From: Thamnaconus septentrionalis
Taxonomy: Eukaryota > Chordata > Actinopteri > Tetraodontiformes > Monacanthidae
DNA length: 64,000 nt
Direction: 5' to 3'
Assembly: GCA_009823395.1 (NCBI GenBank)
Contig: CM020501.1
Coordinates: forward strand, 2,066,861-2,130,860
In this document: in pieces, positions 22,031 through 33,796 of the stretch
How positions within the stretch are numbered: position 1 is the stretch's first letter
How the letters are laid out: every line of letters begins with the position of its first letter
The notes under the pieces: generated by a model
Seen by the model: the letters and a program-made list of their open reading frames with translations, nothing else
Databases searched by the model: none
What the model was told of the DNA's origin: nothing
Program-made: the position numbers and the translations under genes

Positions 22031-24470
22031 TACATCGGTGGCTAACAAGCATGTTTTACCCATGGAGACTTATTTCTTCAATATCGGACGTGTGCTCAGA
22101 TGCTTGATGAGCCGTGAATGAACAGCAAGATGCAGTGACGTTGGCTGGCATTAGCTCTGCTAGGTTAGCAACGGAATTTGCTGCACCACTCGCTAAGTTT
22201 GATTGTCCTGCGTTAAACACTGGCAACAAAATTCGCAACAAGGATGGTTTGATTAAGTAAAACTTTCACCCCACGAATCCTCAGGAGATATCACCGATAT
22301 TCAACGTCCGAACTTTGTGGGTTCCAGTCGTTAGGGACTGCCACTATGAACCCTGACATTTGTTTGATTAATATCAAACCAGTTGCACTTCACAATGTCC
22401 AAATCACTCCAAATTTCTCCAAATATCTCAAATACCCCTATAAAAGAAGTCTATGCAATCCCACGGAGAGATCGGCTAAAATGTTCCATTCAAAACAAAC
22501 TTTTTTTCCGGATCTTCTCCTCAGACCCGAGCTGGGAGAGCTCCCTTCAAATACTGCTCACCAACCCAACTGACAGCCTCCCCGGCGCCACCAGCTGTAC
22601 ATACAAAAAGACGCAAACTGGCTCTCCTGATCTGCAGCCGCCGGATTGACTTAAAATCAATTTCCTCCTCTTGGCCTTTTGTTTGATATCTCCTCTCCTC
22701 GGCTTCAACCTCAGTCTCCTCCTCTGAACTGTTTGCTAAAGTGAACTCACTCCGGGTTGGGAAACTTTTTTTTAAAGGGGAGAGTTGGGTGCATCTTCAA
22801 AAAAAGAAGAAAAAGAAGAAGGAGAAGAAGAAGGAGAAGGAGAAGGAGAAGAAGGGTTTTTACTGGATTTCACGTTTGAAATAAATCCAATGACCTTTGC
22901 GGCTCAGTCTGTATTACTAAACGTTTCTTTTTTCTCTCCCACAGCTAAAGGGAAAGAACGGTAGATATAAAGTTTCAAAGAAATCAATGAGAAAAGAGTT
23001 TTGCTCACCTCAGACGATATCGTTCCACGGTGGGTATCGTTTCAGAGAGGGTGAGGGGGTAAACCTGCACTGTGTAAACTTTATGAAAAGATAATAAATG
23101 TTCATCCGGGAGCCAAATTGTCGTCTTTTGCGGCTTTGAATTTATTTTTAACTACTAATTTTTTTTAACTACTCCCTGCTGTTATCAAGACCAGACCTTA
23201 AAATTTGTTTTGATAGGACAGAGGCAATTGGTGCTAAAATCCCAATTATTGGAATCAGCTACCGGCTCAAGTAATTTAGGTTTGTATTGTTATGAGATGC
23301 AAACCGGCGCCATTTTTCCCAGGAACACTAATGAGGCTGACGTGAAAATATTTAAGCAGAGGATTTTGGCTCATTGAAACAGATACTGGACAGGTTTTTC
23401 TGGCCCTGACGACTTAAAAAAAAAAGTCTTGTAAGTGGATTTTGTTGATCGTGAGTCATAACCTGTTGGCTTTGGTCTCAAACTTCAGGCCGGTGGGGAG
23501 AGCAACTTTCACAGCAGCATCGTTTTCTTTAATCCAAAGCAGATTTATTTGTTTTCCGGAGTCCATTTGCATATTTCCCTTGGGTTGTTTTGTCTCCACA
23601 GTGAGTCAGAGTGAACAAAGGGCTAATTTATCCAGGGCTTTCCTGGTATCTTCAGCCTGGTGCTGGACAGTCGTGGGTTTTACCCAACACTCCTGTACCA
23701 TGATCGCAATCCATCAACTGTTGGAGACGGTATCATCAACCCTGACAAGGGATCCATGGACACAAGGTCTGTATCAAGACATCTCAATCCTCTTGCAGGG
23801 TCAGTTATATTTCCACCGCAAACCAAAGACTCCTGGGTCAGACCAGACTCCCAGGGTCTGGGTGTGAAGACTTTTTTTTGGACCTGTAGAGTCAGAACAC
23901 CCAGATACCCGAAGGACCAACCGACCGACTGACAGACAAACAAACTTTGCCGTAGAAAAAAGTAGAAGAGAACGTGACACAATGCGCAGACGTGAATTTT
24001 TTTTTGTTGTTTTTTTTAGACCCGTAGAGTGGGAAAAACTTGATCTGAAAGTGGAAAGAGAAACATGACACGTTGCGAGAAAGTCGGCCGGCAATCTAAC
24101 AACATTTTGCATTTGGCTGCAGGGAGTTTCTGTCTGTCAGTCTCCAGCCTTCGCGGCCCTTATAGAGCCAGAGGTGAGGAGTGTGAACGCAACTTATACA
24201 TTGGCAAGTGCAAAAAATAAATAATTAAATAAATGAAAATAAATAAAAAAAAAAAAAAGCAACACCAGTCTTGATAAGTTTCTGTCACAAACTCAAGAGG
24301 TTGCTGGGGTTTTTCTTCTTTTTCATTCTTTCTTTTCTTCTTTCTTTTCTCTCTTTTTTCCCACCCATCCGTCTGCCAAGAGCAAAGCGCAGAGACAGAC
24401 AGAGTCGGCAAATGAATTATGAATTATGTTTAGTTATTCTCTCAGTTTCACGATGCTGTTGAAAGATTTC
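22031..24470. other. Unique non-coding DNA
   Basis: No gene. A GAA/GGA purine tract lies at 22798-22855. An octamer ATTTGCAT occurs near 23568. The frame at 23442-23867 is open but resembles no known protein and lacks convincing exon borders. T- and A-rich runs occur around 23995-24015 and 24240-24260. Confidence 0.45.
22798..22855. repeat. GAA/GGA polypurine tract
   Basis: About 58 bp almost entirely purine, an imperfect GAA/GGAGAA array. Confidence 0.85.
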
Positions 24471-26450
24471 AGAACATGGCAGCTCCGGCTGGTTTAAACA
24501 CGGACGGACAACGGTAATATAACAAGAAATGGAAAAAAAGAGCAAAAAAACAAGATGAAGTGAAGTGAATCGGGCTCCTCTCGAGGTGTGACGCTTAAGG
24601 GGAAAAAAAGCTGGAAGTAAAGCGCCAGGCCAACGTGGCGGCATCTGTGACTTTGACGGCAGCGCCGAGCCTCATTAACTCCGCAAATGGGGCGACACCG
24701 ACGTTCACCTTTCAAAGGAAATATGTAAACGACTGTCAGCGGCGAAGGACTCCAAGCGATGCTTAACTGCCGGGCCTAGTCGGTGCTCACCCGCAAAAAA
24801 CAGATCCGGGTGTGTGTGTGTGGCAAGGGTTGGTGAGGAGGGGGCAATGGGCTCAATGGGTTTACTGATGGCGGCAGTGACGGCGGAGGGATACAGGGCA
24901 GCGGTGACTCTGACGGCAACATCGAGAAAGAGCGCAGGGAGGTTGGGGTGGATAGCACGAGGCTAGCGCTTAATGCGCCATGGCTAACGACGTCTGGGTC
25001 AACCGCGCGGCTCACTGACTGTCGGTCGATGGCAACAACAGGCGGTGCTCAGAGGAAAAACATCCCAGTTCCAGGGGAAGCACCGGAATTAGTCCAAAAA
25101 GGTAAATAAAATGTTAAATTAGTGCCAAAAACGAACAAGCTAAAAAAAACTGGCTAACTAGCTGACTCAAGAAACATGAAACATGTCAATGTTGTGAGAC
25201 TGAAGACAAACAAAAGCTGACCATCCTACAATGAGCTTTCTCACCCCCAGGTGCTGCTAAACCCCCTCCACACGTGAACTTTAAGGTTTTACATTGCACA
25301 CATTATTCAGCTCCTCTGCTGTCAATCTCTGCAATATTCACCAGAGATGAAAAAGAAGGAGAAGAAGAAGGAGAAGAAAAGACAAAAAAACAACCCTGCC
25401 ATGTTCAAAAATCTGCATTCGGGAAACGCAGAGTGAGAAAGAAAACCCGTGTGACACAGGAGGAGGAACAACTGATGACTCCCCATTAGAAATCCAACAC
25501 GGAGCGCTGCAGCACAATCTATACACAATCTGTTGCTCACAAAGTCAGCAAACAGCTGAAGGAATTTACAGTTTGACTCAAGGGCAGAAAACAGAAAATA
25601 AATAAATAAATAAAAAACCAGTGGTGAATGAACTCATAAAGCGGCGGCAGGAAACAGTTGTGGCTCATGCATAATCACAGTGAATCACAATAAGGGAGCC
25701 ATACATTACTCATGACTGTGGCAGCGGCACCTTCTGCCAGACAGGAAACGGCTTACCTAGAGCAGGAGGAGAAAGAGAAGAAGACGGAGAAGAAGAGAAA
25801 AAGTGTCAGTGTCGCTGCTTTAATAATTAACAGACCTGAAGGCTGTTTGCACAGATGCTGCATTACATTATGCGAATCAAGTCCAACAATCTGACGACAC
25901 AAAATAAAAAAACTCAGCACAGCTGGGATTGTTTGAGATTATGAGCCGTAAAATAAATCTGGCACATCCGTCTTGTCGAGATTCGATCCAAAGCGTCTTT
26001 GTTTCTGTCGGTCCCATTCGGCTTCGAACAAATGCAAAAGAGACGGGGGTTGCTGCGCTCTGCCCTCAAAAGTAATACAGGAAGTGGCAGCTAGCCTCGC
26101 TGCTGCCCCTGCTAATGAGATTAGCGTTGCTGCTACAGCGGCAGTTTTATCCGATTTGTAAGCAGGCATTTCATTCAAAATACAATTAAAGTGAAGAAGT
26201 GAGAAGGGTAGCCAGCTCGCTCAGGAAAAAAATAATAATTTGACAGGGTTTTCATTTTATTTAAAATGTTTTATTTTCTTCTACTTCTTCCTGTTGTCAA
26301 GTCACGTGACTCATTTCCACGAGAGCAATTTGGTCTCAAAACACCAGAGCGATGCAGCAAAGGGGCAGATAGTGGGATTAGTTTTGCAGACATGCGCAGA
26401 TATTCTGCATGGTTGGGGGGGGACTCTCTCTCACTCGCTCTCTCTCTTTC
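24471..26450. other. Unique non-coding DNA
   Basis: No gene or recognised repeat. A moderately AT-rich block near 24640-24760 (CCTCATTAACTCCGC, TTCAAAGGAAATATG) might be regulatory. The rest shows nothing notable beyond short purine tracts at 25350-25385 and 25765-25800. Confidence 0.4.
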
Positions 26451-26452
26451 CC

Positions 26453-26506
26453 CCACACACACACACACTCACTCACTCACTCACTCACTCACACACACAC
26501 ACACAC
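26453..26506. repeat. Compound (CA)n(CTCA)n(CA)n microsatellite
   Basis: A CA tract, then about six CTCA units, then another CA tract. A compound array grown from point-mutated CA units. Confidence 0.92.
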
Positions 26507-26796
26507 TTGCTCGAAGCTCTTTCCACAGTGAGCGTGCAAGCAAGCAAGCAAAAAAAAAGAAAAAAGAAATAGGGCAGCAAAGTAAATAAGCAACTCTTGA
26601 TCTTTATTTCAAAGTGAGACATACGATGTTTATCGCGGCGGAAGCGAAAAAATTCTGTGAAATGTGTCAAAGAAAAAAAAGTAAGCAAAGCAGGACATGC
26701 ACACACGCTCGCACACACACGGTCACGTCCTCCTTGTGTTGCGTGTCCTGCTCCACTCACTTATTTTTGTGAAAAAAAAAAAGTGCTGCCGAGCAG

Positions 26797-26838
<42 letters not shown>

Positions 26839-28400
26839 GTGCGTGTGTACGTGTGTACGTGTGTGTTGGGCTGAGGAGTGAGGGGAGTGACACCCCGGGA
26901 GCAGCGGCAGCCTCGGGGCTTTTCTTGCAGTGCACTCATTGATTTCTCATTAGCCAATCCAGACTCGCTTTCATCAGGCGGCGGCGGCGCTGCAGCGGCA
27001 ACGGCGCCTAACGAAGGCGCGGCAGGTACTTTGGTCCCATTTCCCCGCCAGAGGGCAAGACGTCCATTCTTCTTTAGCCGGTGATTAGGAAGGGGAAGAG
27101 GATGTTATGTATCTCTCCACCTGCCCGCCCAGCCGCCCCCAACAGGATTGAAAGGCCTCTGCTGCAAGGCTTTTTGACCAGCAGGTCTCCGCCCAATTAG
27201 CCGCTACCGCTAAGAAAAAAAAAAAAACACAGTTGATTGATGTGTTGCTCACCAGCGCTGCAAAGGATTGTTGCTGCATCCAAAAAACGTCCAAGGAGGA
27301 GGAAAGGAAGGGGAGCAAGAGGAGGAGGAAACTCAGGAGGAGTTAGATTTATCCGTTGTTACCGACAGCCAATGGCGTCGCGGAGGACGACTCCTCTCGG
27401 TCCGGTATCGACCCATCGGCCGATATCAGCCTTGTTTATTATCCTGCTGGCCTCGGGGCAAACGTGTCAACATCCACTAACGGCATCGGCCACTCGTTCC
27501 CTATAAGTGGGCCGCGTCGATCGGTTTGATTGGGCCGCAGAGGGTCTCGGCTGCGGGTCCGAAAATGATAGTATTTTCCACAAACAAGAAGAAGAAGAAA
27601 TTGTTTGCGCTGTAATAATTGCCAAGTAATTTTTGTTGTTGTTGTTCTGTGTATCATTCAAATATCGTCCTGGAAGCGGAAGTAGAAATGGGCATCGTAA
27701 CAATAAAAAATTAGGTGGCGCCGCTGCCCTCTGCAGCCAACAGGCGGGAACTGTGGTGGGACAGAGGAGACAAACGCCTGCAGCGTTTGTTTTTATGAGA
27801 ATAAAGATTTTTTTTGGTCTTTTATCTGTTTAAAAAAATCATATGAAATTTGGGTGGGGAGCGGGGGGGCGCACCGGGCGTCTCGGATAGGAGAAATATT
27901 ACGCCTCGCCGCCACTGGAATCAGACAAGAGATGCCTCTAATATATCGTGCAGGAGATCAGAGTGGATCAACATCAAGCTGAGGAAAAAGGTTCTTGCAT
28001 CGCCGCCATTGACGGGCGGCGTGAACCAGCGAATAAAGAGGCGGAGATAAGTGAGGGGAGCGGGGTGGGCGAGTGGGGGCGGAAGGGGGCATGAAAGGGG
28101 TCGGCGGCGATGCTATCGTGGAAGCGATCGGCCCTTGGCCCCGGCTCTTATTCGGATTGGGGTGCAGATGCGGGAGGCGGACGGATGGAGAAGCTCCTCC
28201 TTCTCCTGCCGCCCTATTAGTGCCTATTAGCCAGGGTGCAGATGGAGCCGCCGAGACGCTGAGCGCTGCAGATGTTGCAGCTGACGCCTCTAATTACCTC
28301 ACTATCCCGTCTCCACCCCTCCAAATAAAAAACTACCAAACAAGCAAGCAGAGCCAAGAGAGTTTTAACTATCATTGATATGAACCTCCTTGCGTTCTTT
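26507..28400. other. Non-coding stretch with CpG-rich blocks
   Basis: No gene. The listed GT array is followed by 26930-27020, where TCATTAGCCAATCCAG leads into a GCGGCGGC-rich CpG block. 27165-27240 has an A13 run. 28050-28300 is mixed CpG-rich DNA with TTAGTGCCTATTAGCC and GCCTCTAATTACC words that could be regulatory. Confidence 0.4.
26799..26867. repeat. (GT)n microsatellite
   Basis: A pure GT core of about 34 bp, then GC- and AC-interrupted GT units. Confidence 0.92.
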
Positions 28401-28474
28401 ATATTTTGATCTACACTGCATTTGATTCATTTGTTGGTATATTCTTAAAGTATTTTTCAATGGAAATTTTATTC

Positions 28475-28545
28475 TGTTTTAACCTTGTCTGTAAAGCGTC
28501 TTTGAGAACTTCAAAAAGCGTTTTATGAATAAAATGTATTGAAGC
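28475..28545 (+). mobile_element. Retroposon 3'-tail-like fragment
   Basis: The words CTTGTCTGTAAAGCGTCTTT and GCGTTTTATGAATAAAATG match the general form of a 3' end shared by several fish LINE and SINE families (TGTAAAGCG...AAAGCG...ATAAA). Only this tail is recognisable. It lies just upstream of another partial repeat. Family not assigned. Confidence 0.45.
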
Positions 28546-28557
28546 TGAAGGCAAACG

Positions 28558-28735
28558 TCCATCAATCAAATTTTATTTGCAAAGCGACAAATTGCATCCA
28601 AAGGCATCTAAAAGTGCATGGTCAAAGAGAAACTAGCTGATCTCTCCCTCGAGCACTAAAGGAGCTACAAGTGGTCGGGAAAAACTCCCACCAGTGGGAA
28701 GAAATGTCGAGCAGGCCCCGTCGCTCAAGCTTCAG
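28558..28735 (+). mobile_element. Partial teleost interspersed repeat
   Basis: TCAATCAAATTTTATTTGCA, then AAAGCGAC, and later GGGAAAAACTCCCACC and GGGAAGAAATGTCGAGCAGG, follow the order of a very common teleost repeat: a TTTTATTTATATAGC start, then an AAAAACTCCC...GGAAGAAACCTTGAGCAG block. The middle is diverged. Recognition is from memory of the family's general pattern; class and exact ends are uncertain. Confidence 0.5.
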
Positions 28736-29241
28736 CGACCTGGCAAGGCAGGTGAGAATTCAGAAAACTGGTGCATCCGTCTTGGCGAGCTCCCATCCAA
28801 ACGGGAAAAAAACAAAAACAAAAATCCAACAGTCCGACTGAAACCAATTTTAGCAAAACTTCCCTGTTTATGCAGCAAATCTCATGACCCCCCCAGACGT
28901 AAAAGGACTCGAGAAGTCGAGTGTAGACAGGATTCCCAGTCCTGGAAAGTCAGAAAAGTGGCAGAGGTGGCGGCAGACAATGCAAAAAAAAGAAAGAAAA
29001 TCTTTTCTGCAGAATGAATAGAATAAAAACCAAAACTGTAGAGCGCCGGCTAAATAAATCATCCACCTGTCCGTCACCCTTAGCCTGTGACTGCAGCCAC
29101 AGCTGTGCTTGCGATTGTGAGTTGGAGGAGACGAGCAGCAGGCGAACGCTCAGCATCCTGCGGCCGCACGCTGCACCGGGCGTGACTGTGCACCAAGGAA
29201 GTGGATCAAAATGGGCGAGCAAAAGAGAGAGAGAGAGCCAA

Positions 29242-29264
29242 GTGTGTGTGTGTGTGTGTGTGTG
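29242..29264. repeat. (GT)n microsatellite
   Basis: About 23 bp of GT, preceded by a short GA tract. Confidence 0.88.
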
Positions 29265-30145
29265 CGTGCATGTGTGCATGTGAGGCGTCGATCTTCATCA
29301 ACGGCGCCCTCACAGGGACGGAGGATTAGTGGGCGTAAAGCACTTCGCCTGCTACTGCCCTGCTGAATAAACAGCTGCAAACTGTGTGCATTCATAGTAT
29401 TTAGTGATTATTACTAATATTATTGTCGTCGTTATCCTTTCTTAAAAAAAACACTGTTTGCAATAGGTATCAACCTGATAAAACGATAGGTTAGCAAACA
29501 GCAGGAGAGAAATTCCAGGTAGCTTCAGGCAGGGGGAGCCGGCGAGACGCTGCACATGAAATAAAAATGATGTTTGTCTTCAGGAGCCGCTCAAAAGCAG
29601 CTCCGGGGGAGTCAGGCAGGGTGGGGGTGGAGGGGCGGCTGTGATGTGGGGAGTCGACGGCTCGCTGGCTGGCTAACATGTGTTTGTTTGTTTTTACGAC
29701 TAACCTTCATGTTTATGAGCTTCAGATCTTTAATGCTGTTTGCAGGTGTTTCTCCCTCTCCACCTCCCCCACAAAGCGTTTTTGACCGCAAATATAAATT
29801 TCAGCGAATTAGTTTGACTGTCCGACAAGACTCTTGCAATTCCCGTTCGCACCACCAGGACTCCAACTTCTCGCTCTGCCTCCTTTTTAATGAATGGTGG
29901 GAATCGAGGACGCGACCCTGCAACGCACCTCCCCGGAGGGGCCCTGTTTTTTCTCAACGATGTGTGTGAGTGTGTGTGTAAAAGGAGTGTACAGTCAGCA
30001 GGCGTCTGTGCTAAGACAGGAAGTGGCGCCCGCCGGCGCCGCACGCCGGAGGAGAAACGTCCTCCAAAGCATAATTGCAGTGGAACGGCGTTATCACAGT
30101 TTGTCTAATTGTGAAAGCTGTGATCAGCACAAAGCGAAAGCTGAG

Positions 30146-30178
<33 letters not shown>

Positions 30179-30199
30179 TGTGTGTGTCTGTGTGTGTGC
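30146..30199. repeat. (GT)n microsatellite
   Basis: About 54 bp of GT with single A and C interruptions. Confidence 0.92.
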
Positions 30200-30553
30200 G
30201 TCTCCCCTCGTCTCCATCAGCTCGGCCTCTTTATCATCATAAGCGTAATTAGCACAAAGGTCGACCCGGAGTAAACAGAAAGGGGTGGGGGTTGACGGTG
30301 AGGGGAGGATGGGGGGGGCTTGATGAAGATGTGGGCGGAGCCAAGCGCCGCCACTATCCGGAACCCTGAAAACATCAGCGACCTTTTGGACGAAAAAAAA
30401 AACCCAAGCGTCACTCGTCCCGAGGAGAAATCTATTTATCGGCGACAATCAACTTTCACTTCCTGGTTGAAGACGCATCCTGACGGCAGTGGTGGCAGCG
30501 GTGGATAATATCGGGGGCAGCACAGCGATCCGTCCCTCTGACAGCAAGAGAGC

Positions 30554-30634
30554 GGCGGTGGTATAACCAGCGGCCCGGTGGCGGTATGACCAGCGGCCCG
30601 GCGGCGGTATGACCAGCGGCCCGGCGGCGGTCGG
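30554..30634. repeat. GC-rich minisatellite, 23-bp unit, about 3 copies
   Basis: Copies at 30554-30579 (26 bp, with a 3-bp insertion), 30580-30602 and 30603-30625, followed by a partial copy. The last two are identical. Each contains GGTATGACCAGCGGCCCGGC. 23 is not a multiple of three, so the array is not a coding repeat. Confidence 0.9.
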
Positions 30635-31051
30635 TTGGTCGGTCAACCTCGTAAATGAAGGAGCTCCGGGTAAAGGTGCCCTTGAGGGATTTGTGTCCCG
30701 CGCACGCCTCTATGTGTGCGTGCGTGTGTGTGTGTGTGTAAGCGCTATGATAAAGCCCCCAGCAGGGGTGGGGGATTCGATGGGAGGGGGGCGCTGGGGA
30801 GAGCTGAGGGAGATTTGATGTCTCCCACACAGAAAAACCGCGATTAACTCGGCTGGGTTTCGGAGATCTGAGGGACTTGGGGGTGGGGAGGGAGTGAGGC
30901 GGGGGGGGCTGAGCGCGGGAGGGGGCGGGGGGTGGGGGGGAGCAGGAGGCGGCGCTAAACGAAACAAGTAGCATCTTTTGTCACCGTTCAATTTGTTTCC
31001 GCGTCTCCTCAGACGACGACCAACGCTTTGGAGCAAATTAGCCGTCCGTGA

Positions 31052-31055
<4 letters not shown>

Positions 31056-31091
<36 letters not shown>
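31056..31091. repeat. (GA)n microsatellite
   Basis: About 36 bp of pure GA. Confidence 0.92.
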
Positions 31092-31093
<2 letters not shown>

Positions 31094-31263
31094 CCGCTTT
31101 TCCTCCACAAAAGCCAGTTGACCGCTGCACACCAGGCGGGAACCTCAGCCGCCGCCGAGCCGTCGTCCGTCATTCACACATTTCATCACAATAGGAACTA
31201 ATGTGAGCAAAGCAATTATTTCGCCGTCGCTGCGATGGTGTTGATGATGATGATGCGTTACGG

Positions 31264-31276
31264 TGACCTTTGACCT
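31264..31276 (-). promoter_or_regulatory. DR1 nuclear-receptor-type site
   Basis: TGACCTTTGACCT, reading AGGTCAAAGGTCA on the minus strand, is the exact two-half-site, 1-nt-spaced consensus bound by HNF4, COUP-TF and RXR/PPAR factors. The sequence match is exact; occupancy is unknown, and a 13-bp motif can occur by chance. Confidence 0.3.
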
Positions 31277-32190
31277 TTTTGCCCGTGCCGATTGTTCATT
31301 TGCGGCGATGGCGGCGGAGGTGGCGGCCGGAACGAAACCTTTCATCCCACCGTGAGGATAAAAAAAACCTGTCTTCTCGTCGACCCCCAAAAAACGATCC
31401 AAATCCGATCGACGCCTGACGGCAGCGGTTTGACACTTGTGGGGGAGGGGGTTAAAGAAAAAGTCAATGATTGAAGCCCTCCCTTCTCGCTCCCGCCTTG
31501 ATAGATTTTATATCAGGGACTTAATAAGAATATAAAAAAAAAAAAAACACGGCCGGTAGGTGAAGAACCCCAGTGAGGGGGAAATCGATCCTCCTATTGA
31601 CTCTGCAAGCAGCAGTCTGGCCGGCCAGTTCCGACCGGATCACCAGTTGGAGTCGTTATCAAACTCGGAGGCGGTTTGGCGTTTAGCAATGAAAATAAAG
31701 AAAAATAAAAATAAAAAGGGGGTCAAGGAGTGATATATAGCATAAGTAGTTTTATTTCCCCACAGGACCAACCTGCTTCTACACCGATTGGTTGAGCGAG
31801 TGCCGCCCTACGCCGCGATTGGCCGAAGTGGTTTTCATCATTTTGGCTCCGATTGAATCGAAACAGGACTTTGAACTTCACCAAAAACGCAGCGACGGTC
31901 GCCACTATCGGTTCATTACGCACAATAAAACAAAGGCCGTTGATAAACCTGACCTAGTGGCGACAGGCGGTACTGCACTCCTGTTAAACTTCGATACACA
32001 CTCACACTGTTCAGCGACTGTGTGCCTTCCAGTGTGTCTTTGTGCCCTCAGTAGTTCAGTATTAGTGAGACCCCCACTGTGCCCGCCTCCCCCCGCGCCC
32101 CCATAACCCCACCACCCTTATCCCACTCCCACCCTCCCCCCTTTCTGGATTTTTTTTCTCTTCTTGCTTGTTTGATTCCTCGCCGCTTGT

Positions 32191-32545
32191 CGTCCCGCAG
32201 CTCCGACTTGTCCAAGAGACTCGGAGCCATTAAATATTCATTGGCTCTCATCAATTGCTCCTCCAGCTCCTCTTGGATGAGGAGGGGGAGGAGAGAAAAA
32301 AATGACATTGAATTATTCAGGGGGGCCAATCAGGGGCTATTTCTGGAAAACACGCATCGAGTGAGATGAGATGGCGGAGATGGCAGTTGGCGGACGGCAA
32401 GCGCCAGTGTTTGTGTGTTTTTTTGATGCGGCTCCATTAGAGCGGCGGTGGCCGCCATAATTATAATGGGCTTGACACCATCTCGCAGGGGTCGTCACAT
32501 GACCAACCTCCGCTCGCCATCAATGACAGATGTGTGGTGAGGGGG
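32191..32545. promoter_or_regulatory. Candidate conserved non-coding elements
   Basis: Two balanced blocks. 32200-32260 has CATTAAATATTCATTGGC and CATCAATTGC. 32425-32540 has CTCCATTAG, CCATAATTATAATGGG and GTCACATGAC. Homeodomain cores and E-box-like words cluster here between G-rich and C-rich runs, the appearance of a developmental enhancer. Conservation could not be tested. Confidence 0.25.
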
Positions 32546-33790
32546 AGAGCTGGGGAGGGGGGATCGGGCTTCAATAGGTGAGCTAAACGATGGATTTGTA
32601 CCATTAATTCGGAGATAAAGGCGGGGAGGACAGGAAGGGAGGGGGGAGAGAGAGGGGGAGCGAGGGTGGGGGAGGACGAGAGGGGAGAGGGCGGGGCTTA
32701 ATATAGATTAAAGTCGGCCTTCCATTCCGTTCGAGCCTCCAGTGTTGAACAGAGGCAGAGCGGTTATGAAAGAGGCGCTCGCCAAGTCCCAAGGATGAGG
32801 AGAAGAAGAGGAAGAAGAAGAAGAAAAAGAAAAAGAAGAAGAAGAAGAAGAAGAAAAAGAAGAAGAAGGATAAGGAGAAGAAAACACTTCAGACGAGAGC
32901 CGCGGAAATCTTTGATCATAAACACAAATCAACATCTCGGCATAAGATTTCGAAGCGGAAGAAACATCCGGGGCCTCATTTAAAATGGACAGAGCGCGGC
33001 GAATCAGCACTTCTGCGGCATAAAGGATGATGATGAGAGGAGAGAGGAGGAGGAGAAAAAGGAGGAAAAAAAACACCTCCTTCCATCAGTCAGCCGACGG
33101 ATTTCGTTTGTGTGATTCGCCCGATAGAAGCAAAGTCCGCGAGTCGGAGTGCTGGTCGGAATCGACGGATCACAAGGCTGGAAAAGTGAGGAACGGGGAC
33201 GAGAAGGTTGTTAAGAATGTAAAAAGAATAAAGGAAAAAAAAGAAAAAGAATTACGAGGGACAAAAATTGCCTTCTAACTTCTAACGACAAACATCCTTT
33301 TTTAATCCATCGACTGTTGTTACGCTGTTGCTGTTGACGACTGACTATTTTTAAACTCTGTAATACTGTGTTTTTTTTGTTTGTTTGTCTTTTTCCGTTG
33401 ACTTCCCTCACACACTAATTAGTGACAAGGCTAACGACGGAGCGCCGTTCATTAGCGCTTCCTGGGGGCGACATTATTTAACCTGCCGCGGGGTCGATGC
33501 TTGTGATTGGCCGTCCTGGACTCCAGCCAAGCAGCGGAAACTACCGGGGTTCATCCAAGGGTCAGAAGAGGGCACAGGAGCTCCCCAGAGGTCGCCGGAG
33601 GTCACCGGACGCTCCCCCCTCCGCTCTCCTTGGACGCTGACTAATGAAAACAATTAACAAGTCTAATTAGCGGCGTGAATCAGCGCTCGACACACCGCCC
33701 ATCGATTTGATGGACTGCCGTGTAAAAGGAGTTTACAGCGGCAGCCAGCCAGCCAGGAAGGCCGGGACAATAAATCTCACAGATAAAAAA
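32546..33790. other. Non-coding stretch with GAA tract
   Basis: No gene. G-rich purine runs at 32536-32700, the GAA array below, further GAGGAGG purines near 33030-33070, and A/T runs near 33230 and 33370. 33655-33725 (TCTAATTAGCGGCG, CCATCGATTTGATGG) resembles a regulatory block. Confidence 0.4.
32795..32882. repeat. (GAA)n polypurine array
   Basis: About 88 bp of GAA/GGA/GAAAA units on the plus strand, interrupted by one T near 32871. Triplex-forming type. Confidence 0.9.
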
Positions 33791-33796
33791 AAACTA

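Larger units (their letters stand above)
28736..30550. other. Non-coding stretch with GT arrays
   Basis: No gene. It holds a GT tract (29242-29264), unique DNA, a second GT array at 30146-30199 and G-rich runs near 30280-30325. A CCCGCCGGCGCCGCACGCCGG block lies near 30027-30048. Confidence 0.45.
30635..32190. other. Non-coding stretch with G-rich island and GA array
   Basis: No gene. 30878-30952 is very G-rich, with at least four runs of four or more G. It is followed by a GA array at 31056-31091. TGACCTTTGACCT at 31264-31276 is a perfect DR1 motif on the minus strand. Inverted CCAAT boxes (GATTGG) occur near 31785 and 31817. Confidence 0.45.

Noticed and set aside
22943..22958. 16-nt micro-exon after TTTTTTCTCTCCCACAG
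   Set aside because: Far too short to support, and its reading context is unknown.
23442..23867. 141-codon frame
   Set aside because: Open on both strands for part of its length, no family, no exon borders.
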